The notes under the pieces were generated by a model. It was not told the DNA's origin. It did not search any database and saw only the letters and a program-made list of their open reading frames with translations. From CAVRJC01 sp964505725 (GTDB taxonomy: Bacteria; Actinomycetota; Acidimicrobiia; IMCC26256; DASPTH01): a stretch of 64,000 bases of DNA. The position numbers and the translations under genes were made by a program. The DNA lies in NCBI GenBank assembly GCA_964505725.1, contig CAZDJK010000008.1, positions 80,228 through 144,227 on the forward strand, written 5' to 3'. Positions 25,001 to 31,724 of the stretch are shown one piece after another. Numbering within the stretch: the first letter of the stretch is position 1; each line of letters begins with the position of its first letter.

Positions 25001-25428
25001 TCACCGGTGTCGACCGGGCCGTGGCGCTGGAAGCTCGCGCCCCCGTCGGCGAGCTCCCGTGCGACCGCGCTCACGAGGATGCGGCCACCGCCCGCCGCCG
25101 ACGCCAGCCCCCATGCCACCACGACCGCGGCGCCGAAGCACTCGTCGTCGTCGTCCCACGTGACGTCGCCGGCGGCCAGGCCCACGCGGACGGGGAGCAC
25201 CGGCGGAGAGGCCTCCGCCGCCCGCTGCATCTCGATCGCCGCGGTCACCGCGTCGGCCGCGGACGCGAAGCCGCCCATCACCCCGCGCGCGCCCGGCTTC
25301 ACCAGGCGGCCGCGGCGGGCGACGACGATCTCGGCGAAGGCCTGCTCGAGCCGGCGCGCCGGCGCGCCGGTGCCCTCCGCGCCGTCGACCTCGGCGAGCA
25401 CCATCGTGGCGGTCGCGGTTCCCCTCAC
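22003..25428 (-). CDS. Large LuxR-family ATPase regulator (LAL-like) with degenerate nucleotide-cyclase N-terminal domain
   Basis: The 1141-aa protein has three parts: a class III cyclase-like fold (about 1-160) ending in VRVGLAAGDVTWDD and GAAVVVAWGLASAAGGGRIL; a STAND-type ATPase (FVGRAEELGVLGDT, Walker A LLLGGEAGVGKTRLALEFA at about 208, Walker B VVLVVDDLHW) with a long TPR-like region; and a C-terminal LuxR helix-turn-helix (LSAREVDVLGLVADGLSNRE, ISQNTVANHVRAILQKT). The cyclase part lacks the metal-binding Asp residues of active enzymes, so it is probably a sensory or dimerising relic. GTG 25428 was chosen for the GGAGGAG 5 nt upstream; a TTG nine codons earlier has no ribosome site. Targets unknown. 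Confidence 0.9.
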   Translation of the reverse strand: MRGTATATMVLAEVDGAEGTGAPARRLEQAFAEIVVARRGRLVKPGARGVMGGFASAADAVTAAIEMQRAAEASPPVLPVRVGLAAGDVTWDDDDECFGAAVVVAWGLASAAGGGRILVSAVARELADGGASFQRHGPVDTGEVTGEVEAYELAWRAPAPGDDEEPPLPAPLLARPGFDFVGRAEELGVLGDTRSAVQTGARRILLLGGEAGVGKTRLALEFARACHAEGATVLVGGCDSELAVPYQPWVQALEHLVRAQPALVAGADSAREIGELSVLVPSIDRAMPGLPTPSTSDPESDRYRLFSAVNAVLARATRAAPVVLVVDDLHWAGVPTLALLRFLARNTADERLLVIGTFRDTGDEVTEPLASCLAELHRLDGVTRLRMAGLDATSVEAFVAGATGQQLDDGLRSVAATVAERSGGNAFYVCELWRHLVGAGVVSRAGGRWTARAGTARAGVPDSVKEVVRARLTRLSTPARTLIDVAAVAGARVDVRVVGLAADLSDDDTAAGFDELVDAGLLGEVRGPIYQFSHILVREAVEDTLAPMARARLHLRIADALEYVYESDTGAVTAALALHYAAAAPMGGSAKAVQYGRRAAAQAVRAVAYEEAISHFETAIALSTPDTAERVELLLELCQVLLHDNQMQPALRYSREAFAGARALDDGVLAAHAALNLEMAVHFPGLPGQEAVAAVSQAMTMVGESPLRLRLQAALARAYSHAGRLDEAMAMAENVLDAARRSHDLEAHFSALEAALIATSDPHLLLALGAELDTIDNGDPWHVLYATTNQIRALIALGRLDEARQRMERHREASRRFPTFQFVGNVLDASLLLAAGRFDEAEAAAERAHELGARNVPFDEGVYGLQMFAIRREQGRLHEVAPVVRVVAAMDEQGSFWRPGLAALFADLGMLEDARREFDAIAPDRFAAVPRDAVWPACLAFLADVCTSIGDRERAPLLLEELVEFRSANLMVGMTICLGPADRFLGNLAALLGRTDAAAEHYEVALALAQQSRSPVWEARVLHDYARLLAATGDAARAVALGERARELAHATGMASLASLPVPGASGAADPGRSRPDGLSAREVDVLGLVADGLSNREIGEKLHISQNTVANHVRAILQKTACANRAEAAAYAVRRGLAGP

Positions 25429-25623
25429 GGGCTCCTCCGGAGTGGTCAGATCCAACTATACGGAGCAGCCGCGCTGGCGGCTCGGAGGAGGTTGAAGAAG
25501 GCGAGAACTGGTCATGACAAGCGCCGGCGCATTCCCTAGGGTTGGCGGCTGACGACGGGTTCCCCGCCCGGGCAAGAGACTCGGGGAGCGCGGCGTTGCG
25601 ACGGAGAGGTAGGAGGAACAGGG

Positions 25624-25878
25624 ATGCCCCTGTACGTGATCGAACGGAACTTCGCCGAGCAGCTCGACCCCGACGAGCTCGACTACGCCGGGATCCAGCT
25701 GGTCAACGACGACGTCGGCGTCCGGTGGGTGTACTCGTTCCTCTCGGCCGACCGGAAGAAGACGTACTGCCTCTACGAGGCCCCCAACCCGGAGGCGATC
25801 CGCGAGGCCGCCCGCCGGAACGGCATCCCCGCCGACGTCATCGTCGCCGTCGAGCAGTTCAGCCCCACCCCCGCCTGA
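25624..25878 (+). CDS. DUF4242 small protein
   Basis: The 84-aa protein begins MPLYVIERNFAEQLD and contains WVYSFLSADRKKTYCLYEAP and NPEAIREAARRNGIPADVIV, the usual DUF4242 layout: a compact ferredoxin-like fold with one conserved Cys (residue about 49) and basic patch. Members have been annotated as nickel- or metal-binding, but their role is unestablished. An excellent AGGAGGAAC ribosome site precedes ATG 25624. It is followed 45 bp later by the acyl-CoA dehydrogenase and divergent from the LuxR regulator (195 bp between starts), which might control it. Confidence 0.85.
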   Translation: MPLYVIERNFAEQLDPDELDYAGIQLVNDDVGVRWVYSFLSADRKKTYCLYEAPNPEAIREAARRNGIPADVIVAVEQFSPTPA

Positions 25879-25922
25879 CCGCCGCGCCGCCGGGCGCGAC
25901 CGCAGACCCCGAGGAGCCCGCC

Positions 25923-27107
25923 ATGACAACGATTCCTGCCACCGCGTCCAAATTGCTGACCGAGGACATGCTCGCCCGCTTCGACGAGCGCACCCCCGTG
26001 TACGACCGCGAGAACCGCTTCTTCGACGAGGACTGGGCCGAGCTCGTGCAGTCCGGTTACCTGCTCGCCAACGCGCCGACCGACTTCGGTGGGCTCGGTC
26101 TCGGGCTCGACGAGTACGTCGCGCTCCAGCGCCGGCTCGCATACGTGGCGCCGGCGACCGCGCTCGCCGTCAACATGCACTGCTACTGGATGGGCCTCGC
26201 CGCTGACCTCCGGAAGATGGGCGACGACTCGATGGGCTTCGTGCTCGAGAAGGCGTCGCAGGGAGAGGTGTTCCACGCGTTGCACGGCGAGGCCGGCAAC
26301 GACATCCCGCTCCTGCTCGGCGTCTCGCAGGCCGTACGCGTCGACGGCGGTTGGGAGATCTCGGGCCACAAGATCTTCGGCAGCCTCACCCCGGTGTGGA
26401 CCTACGGCGGCTTCCACGCCATGGACACGTCGGATCCCGAGCACCCGCAGATCATCCACGGCTTCATCCCCCGCGACTCCGACGGAATCCAGATCATCGA
26501 CACGTGGGACACGCTCGGCATGCGCGCGACGCAGAGCCAGGACACCGTGCTCGACAAGGTGTTCGTGCCCGACGAGCTCGTCGTGCGCGTGTGCCCCGCC
26601 GGCTTCGCGGGTGCCGACATGTTCCAGGTCGGGATCTTCGCGTGGGCGCTGCTCGGCTTCGCGGCCGTCTACCTCGGTGCCGCGAAGCGCGCGTTCGACA
26701 TCACGGTGGAGTCGATGCCGAAGCGCACGTCCATCGCGTTGACCAACTCGATGGCCCACCACCCCGAGGTGCAGCACAACGTCGCCGACATGCGCATCGC
26801 GTACGACGCAGCCGAGGCTCTCCTCGAGCGGGTCGCCGCCGACTGGACCGCCGGCGTCCAGCACGCCGACTGGCCCGTGCGTCTCGTCGCCGCGCGTTCG
26901 TTCGTGATCGACCAGGCGTTCTCGATCGTCGACAAGGCGCTCGACCTCTCGGGCGGCGCCGGGGCGTTCAAGCGCAACCGGCTCGAGCAGATCTTCCGCG
27001 ACGTGCGCATGGGCCGCTTCCACCCCGGCAACACCATGCTGGCCCACGAGCTCGTCGGGAAGCTGTGCCTCGGCATCGACCCCGACAGCCCGCAGCGCTG
27101 GGGCTGA
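25923..27107 (+). CDS. Acyl-CoA dehydrogenase family flavoprotein
   Basis: The 394-aa protein has the acyl-CoA dehydrogenase three-domain layout: N-terminal helices with LVQSGYLLANAPTDFGGLGL, a middle beta-domain (GGWEISGHKIFGSLTPVW, IIDTWDTLGMRATQSQDTVL) and C-terminal helices ending in ALDLSGGAGAFKRNRLEQIF and RDVRMGRFHPGNTMLAHEL. FAD-dependent alpha,beta-dehydrogenation is the family reaction; the catalytic Glu is not obvious at the usual position, so it may act on an unusual substrate or be an oxidase-like member. ATG 25923 has GAGGAG 8 nt upstream. Probably co-transcribed with the DUF4242 gene. Confidence 0.9.
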   Translation: MTTIPATASKLLTEDMLARFDERTPVYDRENRFFDEDWAELVQSGYLLANAPTDFGGLGLGLDEYVALQRRLAYVAPATALAVNMHCYWMGLAADLRKMGDDSMGFVLEKASQGEVFHALHGEAGNDIPLLLGVSQAVRVDGGWEISGHKIFGSLTPVWTYGGFHAMDTSDPEHPQIIHGFIPRDSDGIQIIDTWDTLGMRATQSQDTVLDKVFVPDELVVRVCPAGFAGADMFQVGIFAWALLGFAAVYLGAAKRAFDITVESMPKRTSIALTNSMAHHPEVQHNVADMRIAYDAAEALLERVAADWTAGVQHADWPVRLVAARSFVIDQAFSIVDKALDLSGGAGAFKRNRLEQIFRDVRMGRFHPGNTMLAHELVGKLCLGIDPDSPQRWG

Positions 27108-27142
27108 TCGCAGGATCGGGCGCACTGCACGCGTCGGCGCGC

Positions 27143-27167
27143 GTCCGGCCCCACGTCGGGGCGGGAC
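27143..27167. terminator. Possible bidirectional terminator between acyl-CoA dehydrogenase and prs
   Basis: GTCC-G-GCCCC and GGGGC-G-GGAC form a nine-pair stem with one internal mismatch and a five-base ACGTC loop in the 77-bp gap between two convergent genes. No T-run follows, so termination would depend on the hairpin or Rho. Confidence 0.35.
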
Positions 27168-27184
27168 ACGCGTCGACGCGTCAC

Positions 27185-28171
27185 TCAAAGGTTGTCGCCC
27201 TGGAAGATCTCGCTCACGCTCGTGTCGCCGAAGACCGCCCGCAGCGCCTCGGCCATGATCGCGGCGATCGACAGCACGGTGAGGCTGTCGAAGTGCTTGT
27301 CGTCGGAGATCGGCAGCGTGTTCGTGACCACCACCTCGCGCACGGGCGCGTTCTTCAGCCGGTCGACGGCCGGGCCCGAGAGCAGCGGGTGGGTCGCGGC
27401 GATGATGACCGAGTCGGCGCCGCGCTCGACGAGCAGCTCCGACGCGCTGGTGAGGGTGCCGCCGGTGTCGATCATGTCGTCGATGAGCACGCACGTGCGG
27501 CCCTGCACCGCGCCGACCACCTCGGTGGCCACCGCGACGTTGTGGGTGCCTTTCGGCCGCCGCTTGTCGATGAACGCGAGCTCGGCGTCGATGCCGTGGG
27601 TGTCGAGGCAGTTGGCGAACCGCTTGGCCAGCTTGCCGCCGCCGGCGTCGGGCGCCACGACCGTGACCTCCTCGCCCGCGATCTGCCGCGCGGTGTAGTC
27701 GGCGAGCAGCGGCACCGCGGTGAGATGGTCGACCGGGAAGTCGAAGAACCCCTGGATCTGGCCGGTGTGGAGGTCGACGGTGACGACCCGGTCGGCCCCG
27801 GCCACGGTGAACAGGTCGGCGAGAAGCCGGGCGGTGATGGGCTCACGGCCCTCGGCCTTACGGTCCTGGCGGGCATACCCGTAGAAGGGACACACCGCGG
27901 TGATACGCCGCGCCGACGCCCGCTTGGCGGCGTCGATCATGTTCAGCTGCTCCATGATGCGGTCGTTGATGGGATCGCAGTGCGTCTGGAGGATGAACAC
28001 GTCCGCGCCGCGGATGCTCTCGTCGTATCGGCAGTAGATCTCGCCATTGGCGAAGGTGGAGAGGTGCACCGTCGAGAGCGGCACGCCGAGACTCCCCGCG
28101 ATCTCGCCCGAGAGCCCGGGGTGTCCGCGCCCGGCGAAGAGCAACAGGCGCTTCTGCGGGACCAGCTCCAT
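27185..28171 (-). CDS. prs: Ribose-phosphate pyrophosphokinase (PRPP synthetase)
   Basis: The 328-aa enzyme makes 5-phosphoribosyl 1-pyrophosphate from ribose 5-phosphate and ATP. Visible motifs: LSTFANGEIYCRYDESIRGA, FILQTHCDPINDRIMEQL, CPFYGYARQDRKAEGREPIT, VVTVDLHTGQIQGFFDFPVD and the PRPP loop CVLIDDMIDTGGTLTSASE. ATG at 28171 overlaps the glmU stop by one base (TGATG), giving the conserved glmU-prs operon. It ends 77 bp before the convergent acyl-CoA dehydrogenase. Full length and unremarkable. Confidence 0.98.
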   Translation of the reverse strand: MELVPQKRLLLFAGRGHPGLSGEIAGSLGVPLSTVHLSTFANGEIYCRYDESIRGADVFILQTHCDPINDRIMEQLNMIDAAKRASARRITAVCPFYGYARQDRKAEGREPITARLLADLFTVAGADRVVTVDLHTGQIQGFFDFPVDHLTAVPLLADYTARQIAGEEVTVVAPDAGGGKLAKRFANCLDTHGIDAELAFIDKRRPKGTHNVAVATEVVGAVQGRTCVLIDDMIDTGGTLTSASELLVERGADSVIIAATHPLLSGPAVDRLKNAPVREVVVTNTLPISDDKHFDSLTVLSIAAIMAEALRAVFGDTSVSEIFQGDNL

Positions 28172-29595
28172 CAGTCTCCCTCCCCTTCCTCGCGATCCTG
28201 CTGGCGGGCGACCCATCCCTCGTCGACCTTCGCGGGCACGCCCTTCGCCATCGCTCCCGAGGGCACGTCGCGGTTGACGACCGCGCCCGCGCCCGTGCGC
28301 GCGTCGTCGCCCACCTCGACCGGCGCGACGAACACCGTGTTCGATCCCGTCTTGACCCGCTTTCCGATGCGGGTACGGTGCTTGCGCTCGCCGTCGTAGT
28401 TGGCGGTGATGTTGCCGGCGCCGATGTTGGTGCCGGCGCCGATCTCCGCGTCCCCGATGTAGGAGAGGTGCGGGACCTTCGCACCCTCGCCGATCTCCGC
28501 GTTCTTCACCTCGACGAAGGTGCCGACATGCGCGCCGGCGGCGAGCCGCGTACCCGGGCGCAGCGAGACGTACGGCCCGACGGTCGCCTCGTCGCCGATC
28601 TCGGCCTCCCGCGCCACGGTCTGACGGATGACCGCGCCGCGGCCGACGACGGTGTCGACGAGGTGCACGTCGGGACCGATGACGGCACCGCCGGCGACCA
28701 CGGTGTCGCCCTCGAGGATCGTGTTGGGCAGCAGACGCACATCGGGCGCGAGCCGCACGCTCGTGTCGACGTACGTGCACGCGGGATCGGTCATGGTGAC
28801 GCCCTCGCGCATCCAGCGCTCGTTCACGCGGGCACGCAGCACGCGTTCCGCCGCCGCGAGCTGCGCCCGGTCGTTGACGTGCAGCGCGGCGGTCTGGTCG
28901 TCGGCCCGCACCGCGATCACCAAGTGCCCGGCCCCACCCAGGACGGCGACGGTGTCGGTGAGGTAGTACTCGCCCTTGGCGTTCTCGGGCGTGAGCCGTC
29001 GCAGCGCGGGCGCGAGCAGGCCGCGCCGGAAGCAGTAGATGGAGGTGTTGACCTCGTCGATCGCGAGCTCGTCCTCGGTGGCGTCGCTGCGTTCGACCAC
29101 GCGCTCGACCGCGCCCGACGGATCGCGCACGACCCGTCCGAAGTCGGCGGTGTGCGCATCGAGCCGCGCCGTGAGCAGCGCGGCCGCGGCCTCGGTGACG
29201 CGATGCTCGGTGGCGAGCGCGGCGAGGACCTCCGATCGCACGAGCGGGGCGTCGCCGGGCATCAGCAGCACGTCGTCCTCGCCGTCGGCGTCGAACCCGT
29301 TGGCGGTGAGGGCGACGCTCGCGGCGTCGCCGGTGCCGCGCTGCGCGTGCTGTTCGACGAGCTCGATCGGCACGTCGGCGTCGAACTGCTCGCGCACCGT
29401 CTTGGCGACGTCCTCGCCGCCGTGGCCGACCACGACGACGATCCGGTCGAGCGGGAGCGGGACGAGCGAGTCGAGCACGTGGAGGAGCATCGGTCGGCCG
29501 CACAACGGGTGCAGCACCTTGGGCAGGTCCGACCGCATCCGGGTTCCCTGCCCGGCTGCAAGCACCACCGCCGACAAGCCTCGGCGACCAGGCAT
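28171..29595 (-). CDS. glmU: Bifunctional GlcN-1-P acetyltransferase / UDP-GlcNAc pyrophosphorylase
   Basis: The 474-aa enzyme makes UDP-GlcNAc for peptidoglycan. The N-terminal uridyltransferase has LAAGQGTRMRSDLPKVLHPL, QRGTGDAASVALTANG and VLLMPGDAPLVRSEVL; the C-terminal left-handed beta-helix has SLRPGTRLAAGAHVGTFVEV, KVPHLSYIGDAEIGAGTNIG, NYDGERKHRTRIGKRV and SNTVFVAPVEVGDDARTGAG. Residues for acetyl-CoA and UDP binding look intact. ATG at 29595. tRNA-Gln lies 26 bp upstream on the same strand, so the three form one locus. Confidence 0.98.
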   Translation of the reverse strand: MPGRRGLSAVVLAAGQGTRMRSDLPKVLHPLCGRPMLLHVLDSLVPLPLDRIVVVVGHGGEDVAKTVREQFDADVPIELVEQHAQRGTGDAASVALTANGFDADGEDDVLLMPGDAPLVRSEVLAALATEHRVTEAAAALLTARLDAHTADFGRVVRDPSGAVERVVERSDATEDELAIDEVNTSIYCFRRGLLAPALRRLTPENAKGEYYLTDTVAVLGGAGHLVIAVRADDQTAALHVNDRAQLAAAERVLRARVNERWMREGVTMTDPACTYVDTSVRLAPDVRLLPNTILEGDTVVAGGAVIGPDVHLVDTVVGRGAVIRQTVAREAEIGDEATVGPYVSLRPGTRLAAGAHVGTFVEVKNAEIGEGAKVPHLSYIGDAEIGAGTNIGAGNITANYDGERKHRTRIGKRVKTGSNTVFVAPVEVGDDARTGAGAVVNRDVPSGAMAKGVPAKVDEGWVARQQDREEGEGD

Positions 29596-29621
29596 CAGGC
29601 TCCTCTCGTCCTGCGTCGCAG

Positions 29622-29692
29622 CTCGGGGGCGAGGTCTCGAACCTCGACTTGGGACTCCAAAGGACCCCGTGCTGCCGTTACACCACCCCCGA
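29622..29692 (-). tRNA. tRNA-Gln (anticodon UUG)
   Basis: The minus strand folds as a 71-nt tRNA: acceptor UCGGGGG/CCCCCGA, D-arm GUGUAACGGCAGCAC, anticodon loop CUUUGGA with anticodon UUG, T-arm CGAGG-UUCGAGA-CCUCG and discriminator G. One U-U mismatch sits in the middle of the anticodon stem. CCA is not encoded. The position just before glmU is conserved in actinobacteria. Confidence 0.93.
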
Positions 29693-29781
29693 CCGTCGTG
29701 CCTTCACGCTACCCGGAAGCTGCTCTCGGCCCGCGACCGGTTGAACGCGTCGCGGTCCGCCCGGCTAGATTGCTCGACGCC

Positions 29782-29883
29782 ATGGGCTCGCTGATCAAGA
29801 AGCGCCGCAAGCGGATGCGCAAGAAGAAGCACAAGAAGCTGCTGAAGCGCACCCGTTGGCAACGCCGCCAGCAAGGCCGCTAG
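29782..29883 (+). CDS. Small ribosomal subunit protein bS22 (AURKAIP1/COX24-like basic peptide)
   Basis: The 33-aa peptide MGSLIKKRRKRMRKKKHKKL with a basic, Trp- and Gln-containing tail is closely similar to actinobacterial bS22, a tiny 30S protein of the COX24/AURKAIP1 family found in mycobacterial ribosome structures. More than half of the residues are Lys or Arg and there is no acidic residue. ATG at 29782 follows TAGATT by 10 nt, consistent with a very short leader. It stands alone between tRNA-Gln (minus) and ispE (minus). Standard gene callers usually miss it because of length. Confidence 0.9.
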   Translation: MGSLIKKRRKRMRKKKHKKLLKRTRWQRRQQGR

Positions 29884-29889
29884 ACCGCA

Positions 29890-29937
29890 GCGAGCGACCC
29901 GGAGAGCAGGCCGCGGGAGCGAGCGACCCGAGAGCAG
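29890..29937. repeat. Short direct repeat after bS22
   Basis: Two copies of GCGAGCGACCC(G)GAGAGCAG (29890-29909 and 29919-29937), differing by one base, lie directly after the bS22 stop. Function unknown; it may be part of a transcript end between convergent genes. Confidence 0.6.
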
Positions 29938-29942
29938 CCCGT

Positions 29943-30836
29943 CTAGCGGTCGAGGCGGACGCCTCGCGAGACCGTGGTGGTGCCGACGACCGGCACCCGT
30001 AGGCGCCGCCCCACCTCGTCGGTCAGCCCCGGGAGCTCGCGCGCGTCGTTGACCGGCACTACGTAGGACGAGCCGCTGCCGGCGAGCAGCGCCGGACGTC
30101 GGGTCGCCGCCTCCAGCGCGGCCCGGAACTCGAGCAACCGGGGCTCGACCGCCTCCGCCGCGGGCTCGAGGTCGTTGAACAGCTCGGGGACCACGTCGGC
30201 GATGCGCCGCGGGGCGGGCACCGCGCGCGTGGACACGGGGCCGCCGAGCGCGTCCCACATTCGGTAGACCTCGGCGGTCGAGAGCCGGAACGGAGGGACG
30301 GCGACGAGGAACGAGAGGCGCGCGTCGAGCGCGATCGGCTCGATCACCTCGCCGCGCCCCCTCATCCACGCCGCACCGCCCCGCACGCAGAACGGGACGT
30401 CGGAGCCGATCTCGGCCGCGACCTCCAGGATGCGGTCGTCGTCCATGTCGATCTCGAGGAGCCGGCGCACCGCGAGGAGCGCTGCGGCGGCGTCGGCGGA
30501 TCCACCGCCGAGGCCGGCTCCCGCGGGGACGTGCTTGCGCAGCACCATCCGCACACCGTGCCCCGATCGGCCGGCCCGCACGAGGAGCCGCTCGGCGGCC
30601 ATGAAGGCCAGGTTGCGGTGATCGGCGGGGATGGACTCGAGCTCCTCGAACGGCTCGAGCTCGAGGTGCACACCGCCCGGTGCGGGCACCGCGTACACCT
30701 CGAGCACGTCGCGCGGCTGGCCCAGCGACACCACGAGCGCGTCGAGGTCGTGGTACCCGTCCGCGCGCGCCCCGAGCACCCGCAGTGAGAGCGTGAGCTT
30801 GGGGTACGCGGTTGCCCTGACGCGACCGTCGGTCAC
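29943..30836 (-). CDS. ispE: 4-diphosphocytidyl-2-C-methyl-D-erythritol kinase
   Basis: The 297-aa GHMP-family kinase acts in the MEP isoprenoid pathway. It opens RATAYPKLTLSLRVLGARAD, has the ATP loop VPAGAGLGGGSADAAAALLA and the C-terminal LLAGSGSSYVVPV GHMP motif. ADGYHDLDALVVSL, typical of IspE, contains the substrate-binding Asp region. GTG at 30836 overlaps the ksgA TGA (GTGA). The ksgA-ispE order matches mycobacteria. A longer N-terminal extension is possible but lies inside ksgA. Confidence 0.96.
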   Translation of the reverse strand: MTDGRVRATAYPKLTLSLRVLGARADGYHDLDALVVSLGQPRDVLEVYAVPAPGGVHLELEPFEELESIPADHRNLAFMAAERLLVRAGRSGHGVRMVLRKHVPAGAGLGGGSADAAAALLAVRRLLEIDMDDDRILEVAAEIGSDVPFCVRGGAAWMRGRGEVIEPIALDARLSFLVAVPPFRLSTAEVYRMWDALGGPVSTRAVPAPRRIADVVPELFNDLEPAAEAVEPRLLEFRAALEAATRRPALLAGSGSSYVVPVNDARELPGLTDEVGRRLRVPVVGTTTVSRGVRLDR

Positions 30837-31669
30837 GCGGCTGCCGCCGCGCTCCGGGCCACCGCGGCCCACTCGGCGAGCCCGAGCACCTCGGCCCGGG
30901 CGGTCGGCGGCACCCCCGCCCGTTCGAGCACCGGCTCCGCCCGCGTGCCGAGCACCGGGGTGAGCGCGCGCCGCAGCATCTTGCGCCGCTGCGAGAAGCC
31001 GGCGCGCACCAGGTCGAAGAGCAGCCCCTCGGACGGCACGGACACCGGCGGCGACACCCGTCGGACCAGGCGCACGAGGACCGAGTCGACGCCCGGTCGC
31101 GGCACGAACACCGTGGGCGGCACGACGCCCACCACCTCGGCTTCGGCGTGGTAGGCGACCTTCACCGACACCGCGCCGTACTCACGGCCGCCGGGCGCGG
31201 CGGCGAGCCGCTCGCCCACCTCGCGCTGCACCATGACGAGGAGCCGCTCCACCGGGGGCACCTCCTCGAGCACGCGCAGCACCACCGGCACCGCGATGTT
31301 GTACGGGAGGTTGGAGACGCACGACCACGGACGGCGTCCGGCAAGCATCCCGTCGAGATCGGCGGTGAGGGCGTCGCCGACGCGCACGTCGGCCTGGGCA
31401 CCGGCGTCCGCGAGCACGGCGGTGAGCACGGCAGCGAGGCGCGCGTCGCGCTCGACTGCGACCACGTCGGCACCGGCCTCGGCGAGCGCGAGCGTGAGCG
31501 AGCCGAGCCCGGGCCCGATCTCGAGCACGTGGTCGCCGGGCGCGAGGTCGGCGTGGGCGACGATACGCCGCGCGGTGTTCGGATCCGCGAGGAAGTGCTG
31601 GCCGAGGCTCTTCTTCGGCGCGAGGCCGTGCTCGCGTAGCAGCGCTTGCACGCTCGCCGGGGTCAGCAC
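30833..31669 (-). CDS. ksgA: 16S rRNA (A1518/A1519) dimethyltransferase
   Basis: The 278-aa methyltransferase dimethylates two adjacent adenines near the 16S rRNA 3' end. SAM motif I is VLEIGPGLGSLTLALAEAGA; SLGQHFLADPNTARRIV precedes it, SNLPYNIAVPVVL is the NLPY catalytic motif, and FVPRPGVDSVLVRLVRR with GFSQRRKMLRRAL are the rRNA-binding C-terminus. Start is GTG at 31669, 6 nt after TAGGCT, suggesting a leaderless message. It lies 55 bp after rpfB-like on the same strand and is coupled to ispE. Confidence 0.97.
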   Translation of the reverse strand: MLTPASVQALLREHGLAPKKSLGQHFLADPNTARRIVAHADLAPGDHVLEIGPGLGSLTLALAEAGADVVAVERDARLAAVLTAVLADAGAQADVRVGDALTADLDGMLAGRRPWSCVSNLPYNIAVPVVLRVLEEVPPVERLLVMVQREVGERLAAAPGGREYGAVSVKVAYHAEAEVVGVVPPTVFVPRPGVDSVLVRLVRRVSPPVSVPSEGLLFDLVRAGFSQRRKMLRRALTPVLGTRAEPVLERAGVPPTARAEVLGLAEWAAVARSAAAAA

Positions 31670-31675
31670 GTACTC

Positions 31676-31681
31676 AGCCTA
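31676..31681 (-). promoter_or_regulatory. Probable -10 box of a leaderless ksgA-ispE transcript
   Basis: TAGGCT on the minus strand ends 6 nt before the ksgA GTG; there is no Shine-Dalgarno sequence between. Confidence 0.4.
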
Positions 31682-31724
31682 ACGATTGGCGCCGTGGCAA
31701 CCCGTTTCGATCGTCCGCGCCGAT

